Part shown: positions 23,990 through 33,283 of the stretch, piece after piece
How the letters are laid out: each line of letters opens with the position of its first letter
Position numbering within the stretch: position 1 is the stretch's first letter
DNA from: Fibrobacter sp. UBA7003
Lineage (GTDB): Bacteria; Fibrobacterota; Fibrobacteria; Fibrobacterales; Fibrobacteraceae
DNA length: 60,850 nt
Reading direction: 5' to 3'
NCBI GenBank assembly: GCA_002449765.1
Contig: DJXN01000007.1
Location: 97,101 to 157,950 of the forward strand
Translations under genes and position numbers: made by a program
The notes under the pieces: model-generated
The model's input: the letters and a program-made list of their open reading frames with translations, nothing else
What the model was told of the DNA's origin: nothing
Databases searched by the model: none

Positions 23990-24667
23990 TTATGGATAGA
24001 AAGTAAATCCATTTTTTCCACAAATTTTATATTCATCAATTTTTATGTTTCTCCCTAGGAAACAACAGTCTTTAAAAATTTGTTTTTTTGTACTGCGTCC
24101 TAAAGAAGCTACATTTATTTTTTCGCCGTTGTTATGGCCTTCTGCGTGGTATTCACCAAGAAGTTTTGTGAACCCATATTGCTTATTGAACATGGTAATT
24201 ACGTTTGTTCGTCTCTGTTTCCTGTCGAGTAAGTGAATATGGTAGCCCATATTGTTGTGATTTTCTGGTTTACCCGGTTGTAGACTTATAAAAAAGAGTC
24301 TATCGTTACGAGCGAAAAAATCTTCAAAAGATGAGAGTTCTTGTTGGAAACCGATTTCGTAACCAAATGATTTGCCGTTGTTTTCTTTTACAAGAATGTG
24401 AACGTGCGATATCATTTTCTTTTGCAGCCTAAATAAATTCTCGAAAATAAAATTCTTTGATATGGGTCTCCAGTACCCTTTCCTGAGCTGGACGTTTCTT
24501 AGATAAGGTTCCAGTTCATTGTGACTTCCTAAACAAACGGAGGCACGGACTATGCCATTTGTATAAATGACATGTATTAAATCATTACTTCTTTTAAGGT
24601 AGTACCTTGGATGTGGTCTTCGTGCTATATTTTGAAATTCATTGAATTCGGGGCGATTTGGAGTCAT
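23990..24667 (-). CDS. Unknown 225-residue protein in the drm operon
   Basis: Not recognised. It is Lys/Arg/His-rich with short beta segments (RYYLKRSNDLIHVIYTNGIV, FGYEIGFQQEL) and a MGYHIHLLDRKQRR segment. No membrane segment. Its start codon overlaps the stop of drmMI by one base (TAATG), and it is followed after 6 nt by the DUF262 gene. Such tight coupling to the methylase suggests a role with it, for example a specificity or inhibitory subunit, but this is inference from position only. Confidence 0.6.
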   Translation of the reverse strand: MTPNRPEFNEFQNIARRPHPRYYLKRSNDLIHVIYTNGIVRASVCLGSHNELEPYLRNVQLRKGYWRPISKNFIFENLFRLQKKMISHVHILVKENNGKSFGYEIGFQQELSSFEDFFARNDRLFFISLQPGKPENHNNMGYHIHLLDRKQRRTNVITMFNKQYGFTKLLGEYHAEGHNNGEKINVASLGRSTKKQIFKDCCFLGRNIKIDEYKICGKNGFTFYP

Positions 24668-27600
24668 TATTTTGTTCCGTATTTTTGGGTGAAGTAGTTC
24701 CAGGCGGTTTCGTAGTCGGTTTCGCGGTTGCAGCGGTCGAAGGGGGCGACGTATTCGATGGTGCGTTCTACGGGGCCGCCGGGCATGGTGTCGTCGGTGA
24801 TGGTGCGGTGGAACTTTTCACCGGCGGGGGCGTTCTTGATTTTTTCCCATTCAGTACGGCTAAAACCAGTATTCGTCAAACTGCGATTTACCGTATAAAC
24901 AATGCGGCCGTTTACATCATACCAAGTGTCTGCTTCATATTCCTGAAGTAGAGGAAATTGAATTCGATAAATAGTCTTTAACTGGTCTAAATTCATGCCC
25001 ATGGCCATGGAAACTAAAACATCTATTTCGACCAAAGCCTGACGACGTTCATAATCCGTTCTAAGAGTGGAATTGAAATTCCATTCCTTAGATGCTTGTG
25101 AAAATTTATCATTATTTAATCTAGGGTCACTCTTTGACCATTTTTCAGTAGCAAAATCATCCCTCCAGCATTGTTTCCATAAGTCAGTATAATTGGTATT
25201 CAGACAATTCAACATTAAACCGCGAATTATTGCAGAATCATCTGTATTTTCTACATAAGGCATCTTTTCTACGGCACTAAACAGCATAGAACTTTTGCCT
25301 GTTGCCTTTATATAAAAATCAAACGGCAAAGAACTAAATGTTGTCGCGGAAATTGCAAGATCTCGAGGATTTTTGAAACAAACTCCCGACAGAGACAATA
25401 TGTGCGATGTTTTGGGAGGAATGATTGCTCCTAAAAGAGTTCTATCGCCACTTTGATTTAGCATACTTCGAGTTACAAGTCTGTATACTTCATTGTATTT
25501 TGCTCCCCAAGGGGTTTCTTGTATAGCGGCAGTATATTTACTCAATTCACATGCAGGCTGGTACTTGAATCGCTGCATGTAATTTTCCGGAACGTTTGTC
25601 AAATCTATGCTATCGTAATCAGCTTTATTTACGCAAGATCGTCGTGATGTCTTAAACAAAGGATTTGCGACAGCAATGTGGGGGCTAGAATAAACTACGT
25701 TAATAAGGTCATTAGGAAAATGTTCTTTTTTTGCAATAAATCCATCCTTCTGTGCACCTGTTTCATCCCACATTCTTGTCCCGTAAATATTATTCTTTAA
25801 CGATTCATAAGTTTTGGGACATAGAGCAAATTGTTCTAAAACTTCGGTTAATTCTTTTGCATGAATAACAGGCAATTTTGCCTGTTTCCAATTATCACAT
25901 CCATCAAACAATTGTGCGAAAACAAGAAGATCTTTTTGTTCCACATGAATGATTCTGTTTGGATGTCCGACAATGTTCCACTCATCATTATGGTCTTTTA
26001 TGCCCATGAGTTCGGTATTTCCTCCATCGGTATAACTCTGATCGATGGTGCTAACTGCGAATAAATTAGCCATTGTATCAAAAGATACTTTTTGAACAGG
26101 ACCGTAAATATTCAGACTATAAGTGCGTCGATCTCCAACATCAGCAAAAAGCATCAGTTCATTTTGGAATTGGAAATGTTTTCGCAATCGAGGATACAAT
26201 TTTTCTCGTAATGCTCCACCTTTCGGGTCATCATAAACGCCTTCAGGATGAACAAATGCATTCGTTCCCTTTTCATTAAACATCCATGCCTGTGGCAAAA
26301 AACATTTAAATAAGTTTGTTTGTTGATCTTTCAAATCTGGATAATTCTGGAAAGCATTTAAGAAACCTAATAAACCAGAAACGGATGCATATTCCACTAA
26401 ATAAGCATCATATACATCAGCATGCGTCAATGTTTCATCTCTTTCTTTCGTCACTTCTGGTGCAGTCAAATTTTTTACAGCAAATAAAGGGTTTTTGTCA
26501 GAAAGAATGCCTTGTTCACTCCATGTAATTTTCACCCACGGCGGGTTTCCTATCACCAAATCGAAACCGCCCCTGTCGGCAAACAGGTCGGCAAATTCCA
26601 GTTCCCAGTGCATAAAGCGGTTCTGTTCGGCAATGTCGCGTACTAGTGCCAATCTCGGGAAGAGTGCGCAAAGGTTGTCCAGGTTCACTTCGCTCTGACC
26701 TGGGATAAAGTTCAGCACCTTTTCAATGAGTTGTTCCTTTTCGGTGGGGAACAGCGAGTATTGTCCCTTTTCCCAGGTGCCTTTCGCGGTAGAAATCGCA
26801 CCGACCAAAATCAGGTTCATCTCGTTCAGGAACTCGCTCCTGCTCGGTAGCATATCAGCCTTGTCTATGGGCCAGAACCAGAGAGCACACCAGTAGTCCA
26901 TGGCAAACTTTAGTCGCGCATAGGGTCCTGCATTCTGGGCATGTTCTGACTTGTAGAGCTTCTTGTAGATTTTATCCTTGAGTCGGATTGTTGTGTGAGA
27001 ATCTTCGGCTTGATCTTCGTGGCCGTATATGTTCAGCTTGTCGCGGGTCTCTTCTTCGAGTGTCTTGCGGAGTTTTACCTGGTTGTCCCACAGTTCGTCA
27101 ATGGCGGCAGAGAGGTCCAGCATCGTGTGGACTTCATCTTCGGTATAGGGGCTGTTGAACTTCTTGTTCCAATCGCCCATCTTCTTGATGTTTTCGGGTT
27201 CCAGTTTCTTGATGACCTTGTCATCGTAGCTGCACATGCCCGGGTCGCCCAGCAAAAAGTGGTAAACTTGCGTCTTTGTTCCACGTTTTTCTCCAAGGGG
27301 CACGCGTTCGGGCGCGTTTTCGAACCACTTGGCGTTTTTCTGGGTTGCAATGAGGGCGTTCTTGTGGTAGCACTGGCGGCGTGCGCCAATCAGGGAGTTT
27401 CCGTTGATTAGCTGGGTGCCGAACCAGGGCACATATCCACCCGCATAGATGGTGTTGAGCCACAGCGAGACTTCGGCCAGTTCTACGGCGACGGGGTTCA
27501 GGTCAATGCCATACACATTGCGGTCGGCAATGTACATCTTGACTTTCTGCAGTTCCTGCGGACGGGTCTCGTAACTGATGGAATCGCCAAGTTCCTTCTG

Positions 27601-29391
27601 CTTTTTGTCCAGGTAGGCTTCGGCAAGCTGGTTGATAGCCTCGTTCAAGAACGCGGCGCTCCCCATGGCGGGTTCGCAAACCGTAAGCCCCAAAATGTCA
27701 TCGGCGCTTTTGTCTTTCAGGAGTTCCTTGAGGGCGTATTTTACCAGGCACTTGGTCAGGCATTCGGGAGTATAGTAGCTGGCGGACTTTTCGCGTTCAC
27801 GGCCTGCCAGGCGGTAAATGAAGGTTCCCTTGCGGTACATGCGCAGTTCGCCCTTCTTGTGGCCCATGTCGTCGTCGCGCTCGTAACGCACTCGTTCGTC
27901 TTCGGTGTATTGCGAGAGATCGCTTTCGGGAACAAAGTAGCCTACGTCCAGTTCGTTGAAGCTGTCGCCTGCGCGCTTGACTTCGTAAAGGTCCTGTTCG
28001 GCGATAAAGCCGCGGTAGCTGAGCAGGGCTTCGTAAACGGCACCCATCTGGTTGATGCCTAGGTTCGCGTAACTGATGCGGCCACGGCGTGCGTTTTTGT
28101 GGCCCGTTTCGCGTGTCACGCTCATTAAATCTACAATGCGCAACATGACGCTATTGCGAATAGAGGCGGCGGTCACCATGGCGGTGTAATCGGGGTCGAA
28201 AATGTGCGCCTTGAGGGGTGCGACCACGAACATGTCGTGGAGTCCCTGTTCCTTGGAATACTTTAGCAGGTCTTCTTCTTTTTCGGGGTAGCCGGAATAG
28301 ATGAGGTCGTATAGCTTGGAAAGGGTTTCGCAGAGGAAGGTGCCTTCGCCTACGTTCTGGATGTCTTCACGGACGTGTTCGGCAATGTCGCGCAGGCTTT
28401 CGAGGGAATAGGCGCTGTAGTAGCTCTGGCTCTTGATGGGGGCGTAACCGAGTTCGGGGCGGCTTTCGATAAAGAGTACAAAGAGCATGCGGTACATGTA
28501 GCGCAGGCATTCGAGCGTCAGCTGACCCGCATCGACCGGGTCGGCGTTCAGGTCGCGGCCCTTGTTTTGGGCCATGTCGTAAAGGACTTCGTTGCCCAGG
28601 AGCTCAATGCATTCGCGGAGTGCATACTTGAGGTCCTGAGAGACGCCGCTTGCGTTTTTTTGGCTGTTTTCATCAAGGGCGTCGAGCAAAACCTTGCCAT
28701 CGTCGGGGCACAGGCTTTCTTTGTGGAGCAAGACGCTCAATGCCTGGAATGTCGATTCTTCGCGACGGGCAAAAATTTCATCCAGTTCGAATTGCAGGTA
28801 ACGCTTCTCGTTCCACTTGTTTCTGTCAATCAGGGCGATTTGTGTGCCGCTTACGAACAGTAAAAAGCGGGGCGGTTCTGCAAGGTTGTAGAGAATCTTG
28901 TTGGCCAGGTCCTGGTTGGTGAGCTGTGTAAGTTGTTCTGCGGAACTTTCTTCAATGCAACTGAATGCGTTCCCGTTAAGGATGTCTTCTTCGGAGTCCT
29001 TGTTTACGGCGAGAATCGCCCAGAGCAACGGGGCTCCGCTGGGTTTCTTGATTTCTACATAGACGGGGGCGAAAACATTGTCTTCAATCTCGATGTTCTC
29101 GGGGGCTGGTTCCGGGTAACCCAACGCTTTCAGGTAGCTTTCGGCTAGTTCCTGAATCAAGTCCAGCTTTGTGGTTCCAGCGCCGTTACGTTTCAGGCGT
29201 TCGCTTGCGGCGTAAAAGGCGCGGGAATTTTCGCGGAACCTGGACCAAGGTGTCTTTATCGTTTCGGAGCTGTCGCCCTTGTTTTTCCATGCGGTAATGG
29301 TTTCACCGGCGTTTTCGGCGAAGATTGTTGAAAAGTAGTGGTTGGTGAAGTATTCGTTCTGGTTCTTGATTCCGGTCAGGTCAAAATTCAT
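24667..29391 (-). CDS. drmMI: DISARM-type adenine DNA methyltransferase DrmMI
   Basis: A 1574-residue class I SAM-dependent methyltransferase. The SAM site VCEPAMGSAAFLNEAI lies near residue 574, followed by YGIDLNPVAVELAEVSLWL; the catalytic N6-adenine motif NPPWVK is near residue 947. The N-terminal ~500 residues are a long helical region of Eco57I/PglX type, the C-terminal ~500 a target-recognition and accessory region. It would methylate host DNA so that self is not attacked. It starts one base after the drmD stop, the classic class 1 DISARM order (drmD-drmMI). PglX of BREX is similar, but no pglZ, brxC or brxL is present, which favours DrmMI. Confidence 0.75.
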   Translation of the reverse strand: MNFDLTGIKNQNEYFTNHYFSTIFAENAGETITAWKNKGDSSETIKTPWSRFRENSRAFYAASERLKRNGAGTTKLDLIQELAESYLKALGYPEPAPENIEIEDNVFAPVYVEIKKPSGAPLLWAILAVNKDSEEDILNGNAFSCIEESSAEQLTQLTNQDLANKILYNLAEPPRFLLFVSGTQIALIDRNKWNEKRYLQFELDEIFARREESTFQALSVLLHKESLCPDDGKVLLDALDENSQKNASGVSQDLKYALRECIELLGNEVLYDMAQNKGRDLNADPVDAGQLTLECLRYMYRMLFVLFIESRPELGYAPIKSQSYYSAYSLESLRDIAEHVREDIQNVGEGTFLCETLSKLYDLIYSGYPEKEEDLLKYSKEQGLHDMFVVAPLKAHIFDPDYTAMVTAASIRNSVMLRIVDLMSVTRETGHKNARRGRISYANLGINQMGAVYEALLSYRGFIAEQDLYEVKRAGDSFNELDVGYFVPESDLSQYTEDERVRYERDDDMGHKKGELRMYRKGTFIYRLAGREREKSASYYTPECLTKCLVKYALKELLKDKSADDILGLTVCEPAMGSAAFLNEAINQLAEAYLDKKQKELGDSISYETRPQELQKVKMYIADRNVYGIDLNPVAVELAEVSLWLNTIYAGGYVPWFGTQLINGNSLIGARRQCYHKNALIATQKNAKWFENAPERVPLGEKRGTKTQVYHFLLGDPGMCSYDDKVIKKLEPENIKKMGDWNKKFNSPYTEDEVHTMLDLSAAIDELWDNQVKLRKTLEEETRDKLNIYGHEDQAEDSHTTIRLKDKIYKKLYKSEHAQNAGPYARLKFAMDYWCALWFWPIDKADMLPSRSEFLNEMNLILVGAISTAKGTWEKGQYSLFPTEKEQLIEKVLNFIPGQSEVNLDNLCALFPRLALVRDIAEQNRFMHWELEFADLFADRGGFDLVIGNPPWVKITWSEQGILSDKNPLFAVKNLTAPEVTKERDETLTHADVYDAYLVEYASVSGLLGFLNAFQNYPDLKDQQTNLFKCFLPQAWMFNEKGTNAFVHPEGVYDDPKGGALREKLYPRLRKHFQFQNELMLFADVGDRRTYSLNIYGPVQKVSFDTMANLFAVSTIDQSYTDGGNTELMGIKDHNDEWNIVGHPNRIIHVEQKDLLVFAQLFDGCDNWKQAKLPVIHAKELTEVLEQFALCPKTYESLKNNIYGTRMWDETGAQKDGFIAKKEHFPNDLINVVYSSPHIAVANPLFKTSRRSCVNKADYDSIDLTNVPENYMQRFKYQPACELSKYTAAIQETPWGAKYNEVYRLVTRSMLNQSGDRTLLGAIIPPKTSHILSLSGVCFKNPRDLAISATTFSSLPFDFYIKATGKSSMLFSAVEKMPYVENTDDSAIIRGLMLNCLNTNYTDLWKQCWRDDFATEKWSKSDPRLNNDKFSQASKEWNFNSTLRTDYERRQALVEIDVLVSMAMGMNLDQLKTIYRIQFPLLQEYEADTWYDVNGRIVYTVNRSLTNTGFSRTEWEKIKNAPAGEKFHRTITDDTMPGGPVERTIEYVAPFDRCNRETDYETAWNYFTQKYGTK

Positions 29392-29392
29392 G

Positions 29393-32251
29393 TTACACCC
29401 CCATGAATACGGAAAGTACGCGGATGTAAGGGTTGTTTTCGATGGTCATGGAGTCCTTTACCCATTTGGTAAAGTTTTCGAAGAGCGCGTCTACGCGGCG
29501 TTCGGCTTCACTTTTCTTGCGTTCGGTCTCGAAAAGAGAAAGCTGGTAGTCCTTGTGCTTCTTTTCTAGGGCTGCAAGCTTATCGACTTCTTCGTCGAGC
29601 ATAGGGTTAATTTTTTGCTGGTAGGCGTTGTAGAATGTTTCGAGGTATTCCTTGGCGTGGCTCACGGCGTCTGCAAGCAAGCTTGTCGCCTTAGCGAGTT
29701 CTGCTTCACCGATGCGACCTATGTTGGGGAGGTCTTTTTTGAGGCCTATCGCCTGCATTATCTTTGACATGGGTAACGTTTCTACAAATGTTCCGTCGCG
29801 ATAGACCAGGCCAAACATTTCATCGACAAGCGGGGTTGACTTTCGGTTTGGCATACTGCCTGTCATTACGAAAATCATTTCGTTTGGCTGGATTGAGCCT
29901 GTTATTGCAATTAGCGGGGCCTTGTCGCGGTCGTAGAAAAGACCGGCCTTGTCGTTGACCCAACTGAAAATGGGGTGCAGTGGCCACAGGTATTGAGTCT
30001 TGGGCCATGCAGTTTCATCCATGTTGCTTTGCATGCTGCGCTGCATTTCTTCCATGCAGAATGCCCTGTCATCGCTTAGTCGGAGGATTTTGCCTGCGGG
30101 CATCGCTTCTTCGGGCACGAGGGCTTTTAGGCGGCGCTCCATTTCATCGTTCATGGTGATGTCTAGGCCAGATACCGTGGCGAGATCCGAAACGGGCAAT
30201 TTCTGGTCCTTGTTCAAATAGCCCAGTGCCGACTTTAGGTAATCGAGATCGCTGAAAAGCGTTTCGTCATCGATTGTCTTGGGAGCGTCTTCCGGTGAAG
30301 TCTCTTTTTCGGCTGCCGCCGCTTCGGCCATCAAGATTTCGAAGGGGTTGAATTCCTTTTCGTCGGAGTCAAGTGCGTTTGCGAAGTCCGTGTCGCTCGT
30401 GCCTTTTTCGATTGCTGTCGATACGACCAGTTCTTCGTCTTCGACAGAGAATTTACCCATGAGCATCGCGGGATCGCCAATATTTTTGAGTGCTTGGTCC
30501 TCTTTTTGAATGAGGATTTCCATAATGCGCATGTCTCCCTTGATTCGCTTGTTGTCGCTTTCGATGAACATGTAGCGGATGTCGGGGCGCTTTTGTTGGC
30601 CATAACGGTCGATACGGCCATTGCGCTGTTGGAACACCATCAATGACCACGGAATGTCGAAGTGAATCAGGCGGTGGCTGAGGTAATGCAAGTTTAAGCC
30701 TTCGGAAGCCACGTCCGATGCGACAAGGATTCGCATGGGCGATTCCATGCGGCCAAAACTTTCGACAATTTCTTGCTGTTCCACATCGCTCATGGCGCCC
30801 GAAATTTCTTGGACAGCATTCTTGGGGAGTTTAAGGTCCTTTATCAAATGCTCGGCCAAGAATCTCATGGTCTCGATGCGTTCGGTGAATATAACCACGC
30901 GGTCATCGGCTGCGTTCTTGCTCCAACCGTATTCGGAGCTGTTGAGCAGACCCAAGAGTTGCTGGTAGCGGGTAAACTGCTCGGGAGAAATGTTTTCGAG
31001 TGCTGCCTTGAGTTGCTCAAGTTTTGCGATGTCGTTGATTTCGTTTTCGCCGTATTTTTTGCGCAACTTGGAAAGGCGTGCATCAATACTCTTGATACAG
31101 GCGACGGGGCTGGAGAAAAGTGACTTTTCGAGGCTTGTCTTGAAAAGCTGACCCGGCGTTTGCTTTTTTTCGTGTTCCAGGTCCATGTCCAACTGCATGT
31201 CGGTAAAGACCTGGAAGGCATATTCTTCGTTCACGCTTGCCTTGCAACGGACAAGGTCAATTTTACGTTCCAGGAATGTTCCGCTGACTTGATCCTTGAC
31301 GTCTTTTTTGAAACGGCGGATGCACAGGCCCTTGATATCTTCGGGCGTGTATTTTTCGGGGTTTGCAATCGCTGTCGGGTCTAGCATGTTCATCAGCGAA
31401 GCGAAACTCTTGGCGCGGCCATCGTGCGGGGTGGCCGAAAGCATGATCATGGTGTCGCTGCGGTCTGCAAGCAACTTGGCAAGTTTGGAACGTAGAGCCT
31501 GCTTGTCGCCGCGTTCGGCAACATTCTGTGCTTCATCGACTACGATGATGTCCCAGTAGGCATTTTCAAGATGCACGCGGTATTCGCTGTCGCGTTTGAG
31601 CGTGTCGATGGAAATAATCGTCTTGTCGTAATAGAAGAACGGATTGTAGTTAGACGGCAACTTGGCTCGGATACTCTGGATTCTATTGGAATCAAGGCGA
31701 ACCAGCGGAATGGTGAAACGGTTCCACATTTCTTTCTGGAACTGCGTCATCATACTCTTGACGGTCACAACAAGAATACGCTTACCCTTGCCGCGCTTGA
31801 TGAGTTCGCTCATCAGGATTCCGGCTTCGAGTGTTTTACCAAGACCAACCGTATCGGCAATCAAGATGCGCTGGCGAGGACGTTTTAACGAAAGCTTTGT
31901 CGGGTCAAGCTGGTAAGGCATCATATCCATTGCCGCGCGATGCCCGATGTGCAGGTTCGTGTCTGTCGGAATCAATTGCCGCCACTGGCTTTCGAGATAA
32001 AGCTTGGTGCGGTTGTAATGCAGGGAGTCGTCGGTGCAAAGCGTAATCTTTGCCGGGTCGACAACGGTAATCCATTCGAGGTCTGTCAGGAAGATAGACT
32101 CCCTGTCTTTCACGAGGGGCGAGACTCCAACGCAATGCAAGGCCTTGTTGCCAAGGTTGTTGATTTCGATCTTTTTCACCATCCATTCTTCGTCGCGGAT
32201 GATGACGCGCATGCCGGGGGCAAATTCAATGTTGTCGGGAGTCTGGTCCAT
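29393..32251 (-). CDS. drmD: DISARM SNF2-like helicase DrmD
   Basis: A 952-residue superfamily 2 SNF2-type helicase. The N-terminal ~100 residues (MRVIIRDEEWMVKKIE) precede the ATPase core: Walker A IADTVGLGKTLEAGILM near residue 134, DEAQ box VVDEAQNVAERG near 240, LSATPHDGR near 280, and motif VI QQRNGRIDRYGQQ near 550. A C-terminal region of coiled and basic character (KKHKDYQLSLFETERKK) follows. Domain order and the adjacent methylase match DrmD of class 1 DISARM, where it likely remodels or translocates on phage DNA. A TATTTTTC element ends 4 nt before the ATG, so the operon mRNA is probably leaderless. Confidence 0.78.
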   Translation of the reverse strand: MDQTPDNIEFAPGMRVIIRDEEWMVKKIEINNLGNKALHCVGVSPLVKDRESIFLTDLEWITVVDPAKITLCTDDSLHYNRTKLYLESQWRQLIPTDTNLHIGHRAAMDMMPYQLDPTKLSLKRPRQRILIADTVGLGKTLEAGILMSELIKRGKGKRILVVTVKSMMTQFQKEMWNRFTIPLVRLDSNRIQSIRAKLPSNYNPFFYYDKTIISIDTLKRDSEYRVHLENAYWDIIVVDEAQNVAERGDKQALRSKLAKLLADRSDTMIMLSATPHDGRAKSFASLMNMLDPTAIANPEKYTPEDIKGLCIRRFKKDVKDQVSGTFLERKIDLVRCKASVNEEYAFQVFTDMQLDMDLEHEKKQTPGQLFKTSLEKSLFSSPVACIKSIDARLSKLRKKYGENEINDIAKLEQLKAALENISPEQFTRYQQLLGLLNSSEYGWSKNAADDRVVIFTERIETMRFLAEHLIKDLKLPKNAVQEISGAMSDVEQQEIVESFGRMESPMRILVASDVASEGLNLHYLSHRLIHFDIPWSLMVFQQRNGRIDRYGQQKRPDIRYMFIESDNKRIKGDMRIMEILIQKEDQALKNIGDPAMLMGKFSVEDEELVVSTAIEKGTSDTDFANALDSDEKEFNPFEILMAEAAAAEKETSPEDAPKTIDDETLFSDLDYLKSALGYLNKDQKLPVSDLATVSGLDITMNDEMERRLKALVPEEAMPAGKILRLSDDRAFCMEEMQRSMQSNMDETAWPKTQYLWPLHPIFSWVNDKAGLFYDRDKAPLIAITGSIQPNEMIFVMTGSMPNRKSTPLVDEMFGLVYRDGTFVETLPMSKIMQAIGLKKDLPNIGRIGEAELAKATSLLADAVSHAKEYLETFYNAYQQKINPMLDEEVDKLAALEKKHKDYQLSLFETERKKSEAERRVDALFENFTKWVKDSMTIENNPYIRVLSVFMGV

Positions 32252-32255
32252 GCTG

Positions 32256-32263
32256 GAAAAATA
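32256..32263 (-). promoter_or_regulatory. Promoter element of the drmD operon
   Basis: The minus strand reads TATTTTTC, a TAnnTTTG-like element ending 4 nt before the drmD ATG. No ribosome site fits between. Confidence 0.4.
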
Positions 32264-32336
32264 ATAAAACGAGATGGAATTGAAGGGGAAAATTTAACTG
32301 ACCTTATTTAGAATGGATAAATGTTAAAATCCTTGT

Positions 32337-32522
32337 CTATTTCTTCCTCAACTTCCCGCCAGCGATAACCACCAGCAGCGCGCCTGCGGCCACGCCGCCG
32401 ACCTTCTTGAGGTCGCTCCAGAATTGCCGCCGTTTGGCCTTGCATTGCTCGCAGAGCTTTTCGGTGTCTTCGGGCTTGTCGCAGCCGCACTTTTTGCATT
32501 TGTTCCAGAGTTTTTGAGTCAT
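32337..32522 (-). CDS. Small zinc-ribbon membrane-anchored protein
   Basis: A 61-residue protein. Residues 9-26 carry two Cys pairs (CKKCGC, CEQC), a zinc ribbon; residues ~40-56 are hydrophobic (VGGVAAGALLVVIAGG) and end in KLRKK, which fits a single membrane anchor with a basic tail. The start at 32522 has an AAGGAG ribosome site 10 nt upstream, which supports translation. Function unknown. It lies at the right edge of the island, upstream of drmD on the same strand (85-bp gap). Confidence 0.7.
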   Translation of the reverse strand: MTQKLWNKCKKCGCDKPEDTEKLCEQCKAKRRQFWSDLKKVGGVAAGALLVVIAGGKLRKK

Positions 32523-32634
32523 TGCGTGTCTCCTTGACAGCTAGATTCTAATATACACTTTTTGCGTTAGGGATGGCTTGCCTTGTGAAATTTATTCTAC
32601 TTTTCTTTCTACCACCCCTCACAAGGAGTACCCC

Positions 32635-33267
32635 ATGAAAAACCGTTTCGCGCTCACGCTTATGGCAATGCTCATCTGCAGTACGCTTGCCATGGCGCAG
32701 CTCCAAAAACTCCCCGCTCCGGCAAAGACTGGCGGCAAGCCTGTGATGGAGGCGCTCTGGGACAGGGCTTCTGGCACGGAGTTCAGTGACAAGATGCTCA
32801 GTGACCAGGATCTTTCGAATTTGCTTTTTGCGGCTATCGGCGTGAACCGCCCTGCCGACGGCAAGCTCACGTCGCCGACTGCTCGCAACTTCCAGGAAAT
32901 CCGCGTGTTCGTGTTCACGAGCAAGGGCGTCTCGGAATACCTCAACAAGGAAAACGCCCTGAAGCAGGTGGCGAAGGGTGACCACAGGGGGCTCGTGGCC
33001 GACCGTCAGGATTGGGCGAAGGTGGCCCCGGTCAGCATCCTCATCGTTGCAGACGAGACCAAGTTCGGCAGCAGCGACGCCCGCGCGAAGGTGACGATGG
33101 GGACCGACGCAGGAATCGTGAGCGAGAATATTAATTTGTTCTGTGCCGGCATGGGCCTGGTGACCCGTCCGCGCATGACGATGGATGTTCCCGCCATCAA
33201 GAAACTTCTCAAGCTTTCGGACTCGCAGGTGCCCTTGCTGAACAACCCCGTCGGCTATGCGAAGTAA
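32635..33267 (+). CDS. Exported nitroreductase-family protein
   Basis: A 210-residue protein with a signal peptide (MKNRFALTLMAMLICSTLAM then AQ). The mature part has nitroreductase-fold features: LSDQDLSNLLFAAIGVNRP near residue 60, SPTARNFQEIRVFV (the SPTARN-type FMN phosphate segment) and GTDAGIVSENINLFCAGMGL. Family members bind FMN and reduce nitro or quinone compounds, or act in small-molecule dehydrogenation; substrate here is unknown. Export is unusual for a flavin enzyme but found in this family. The start at 32635 is fixed by AAGGAG and the signal peptide; the ATG at 32578 gives no signal peptide. Confidence 0.85.
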   Translation: MKNRFALTLMAMLICSTLAMAQLQKLPAPAKTGGKPVMEALWDRASGTEFSDKMLSDQDLSNLLFAAIGVNRPADGKLTSPTARNFQEIRVFVFTSKGVSEYLNKENALKQVAKGDHRGLVADRQDWAKVAPVSILIVADETKFGSSDARAKVTMGTDAGIVSENINLFCAGMGLVTRPRMTMDVPAIKKLLKLSDSQVPLLNNPVGYAK

Positions 33268-33283
33268 TCAAAAATCGTGTAAC

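Noticed and set aside
24667..29391. BREX system based on the PglX-like methylase
   Set aside because: No pglZ, brxC, brxL or brxB is present; the adjacent SNF2 helicase fits DISARM better.
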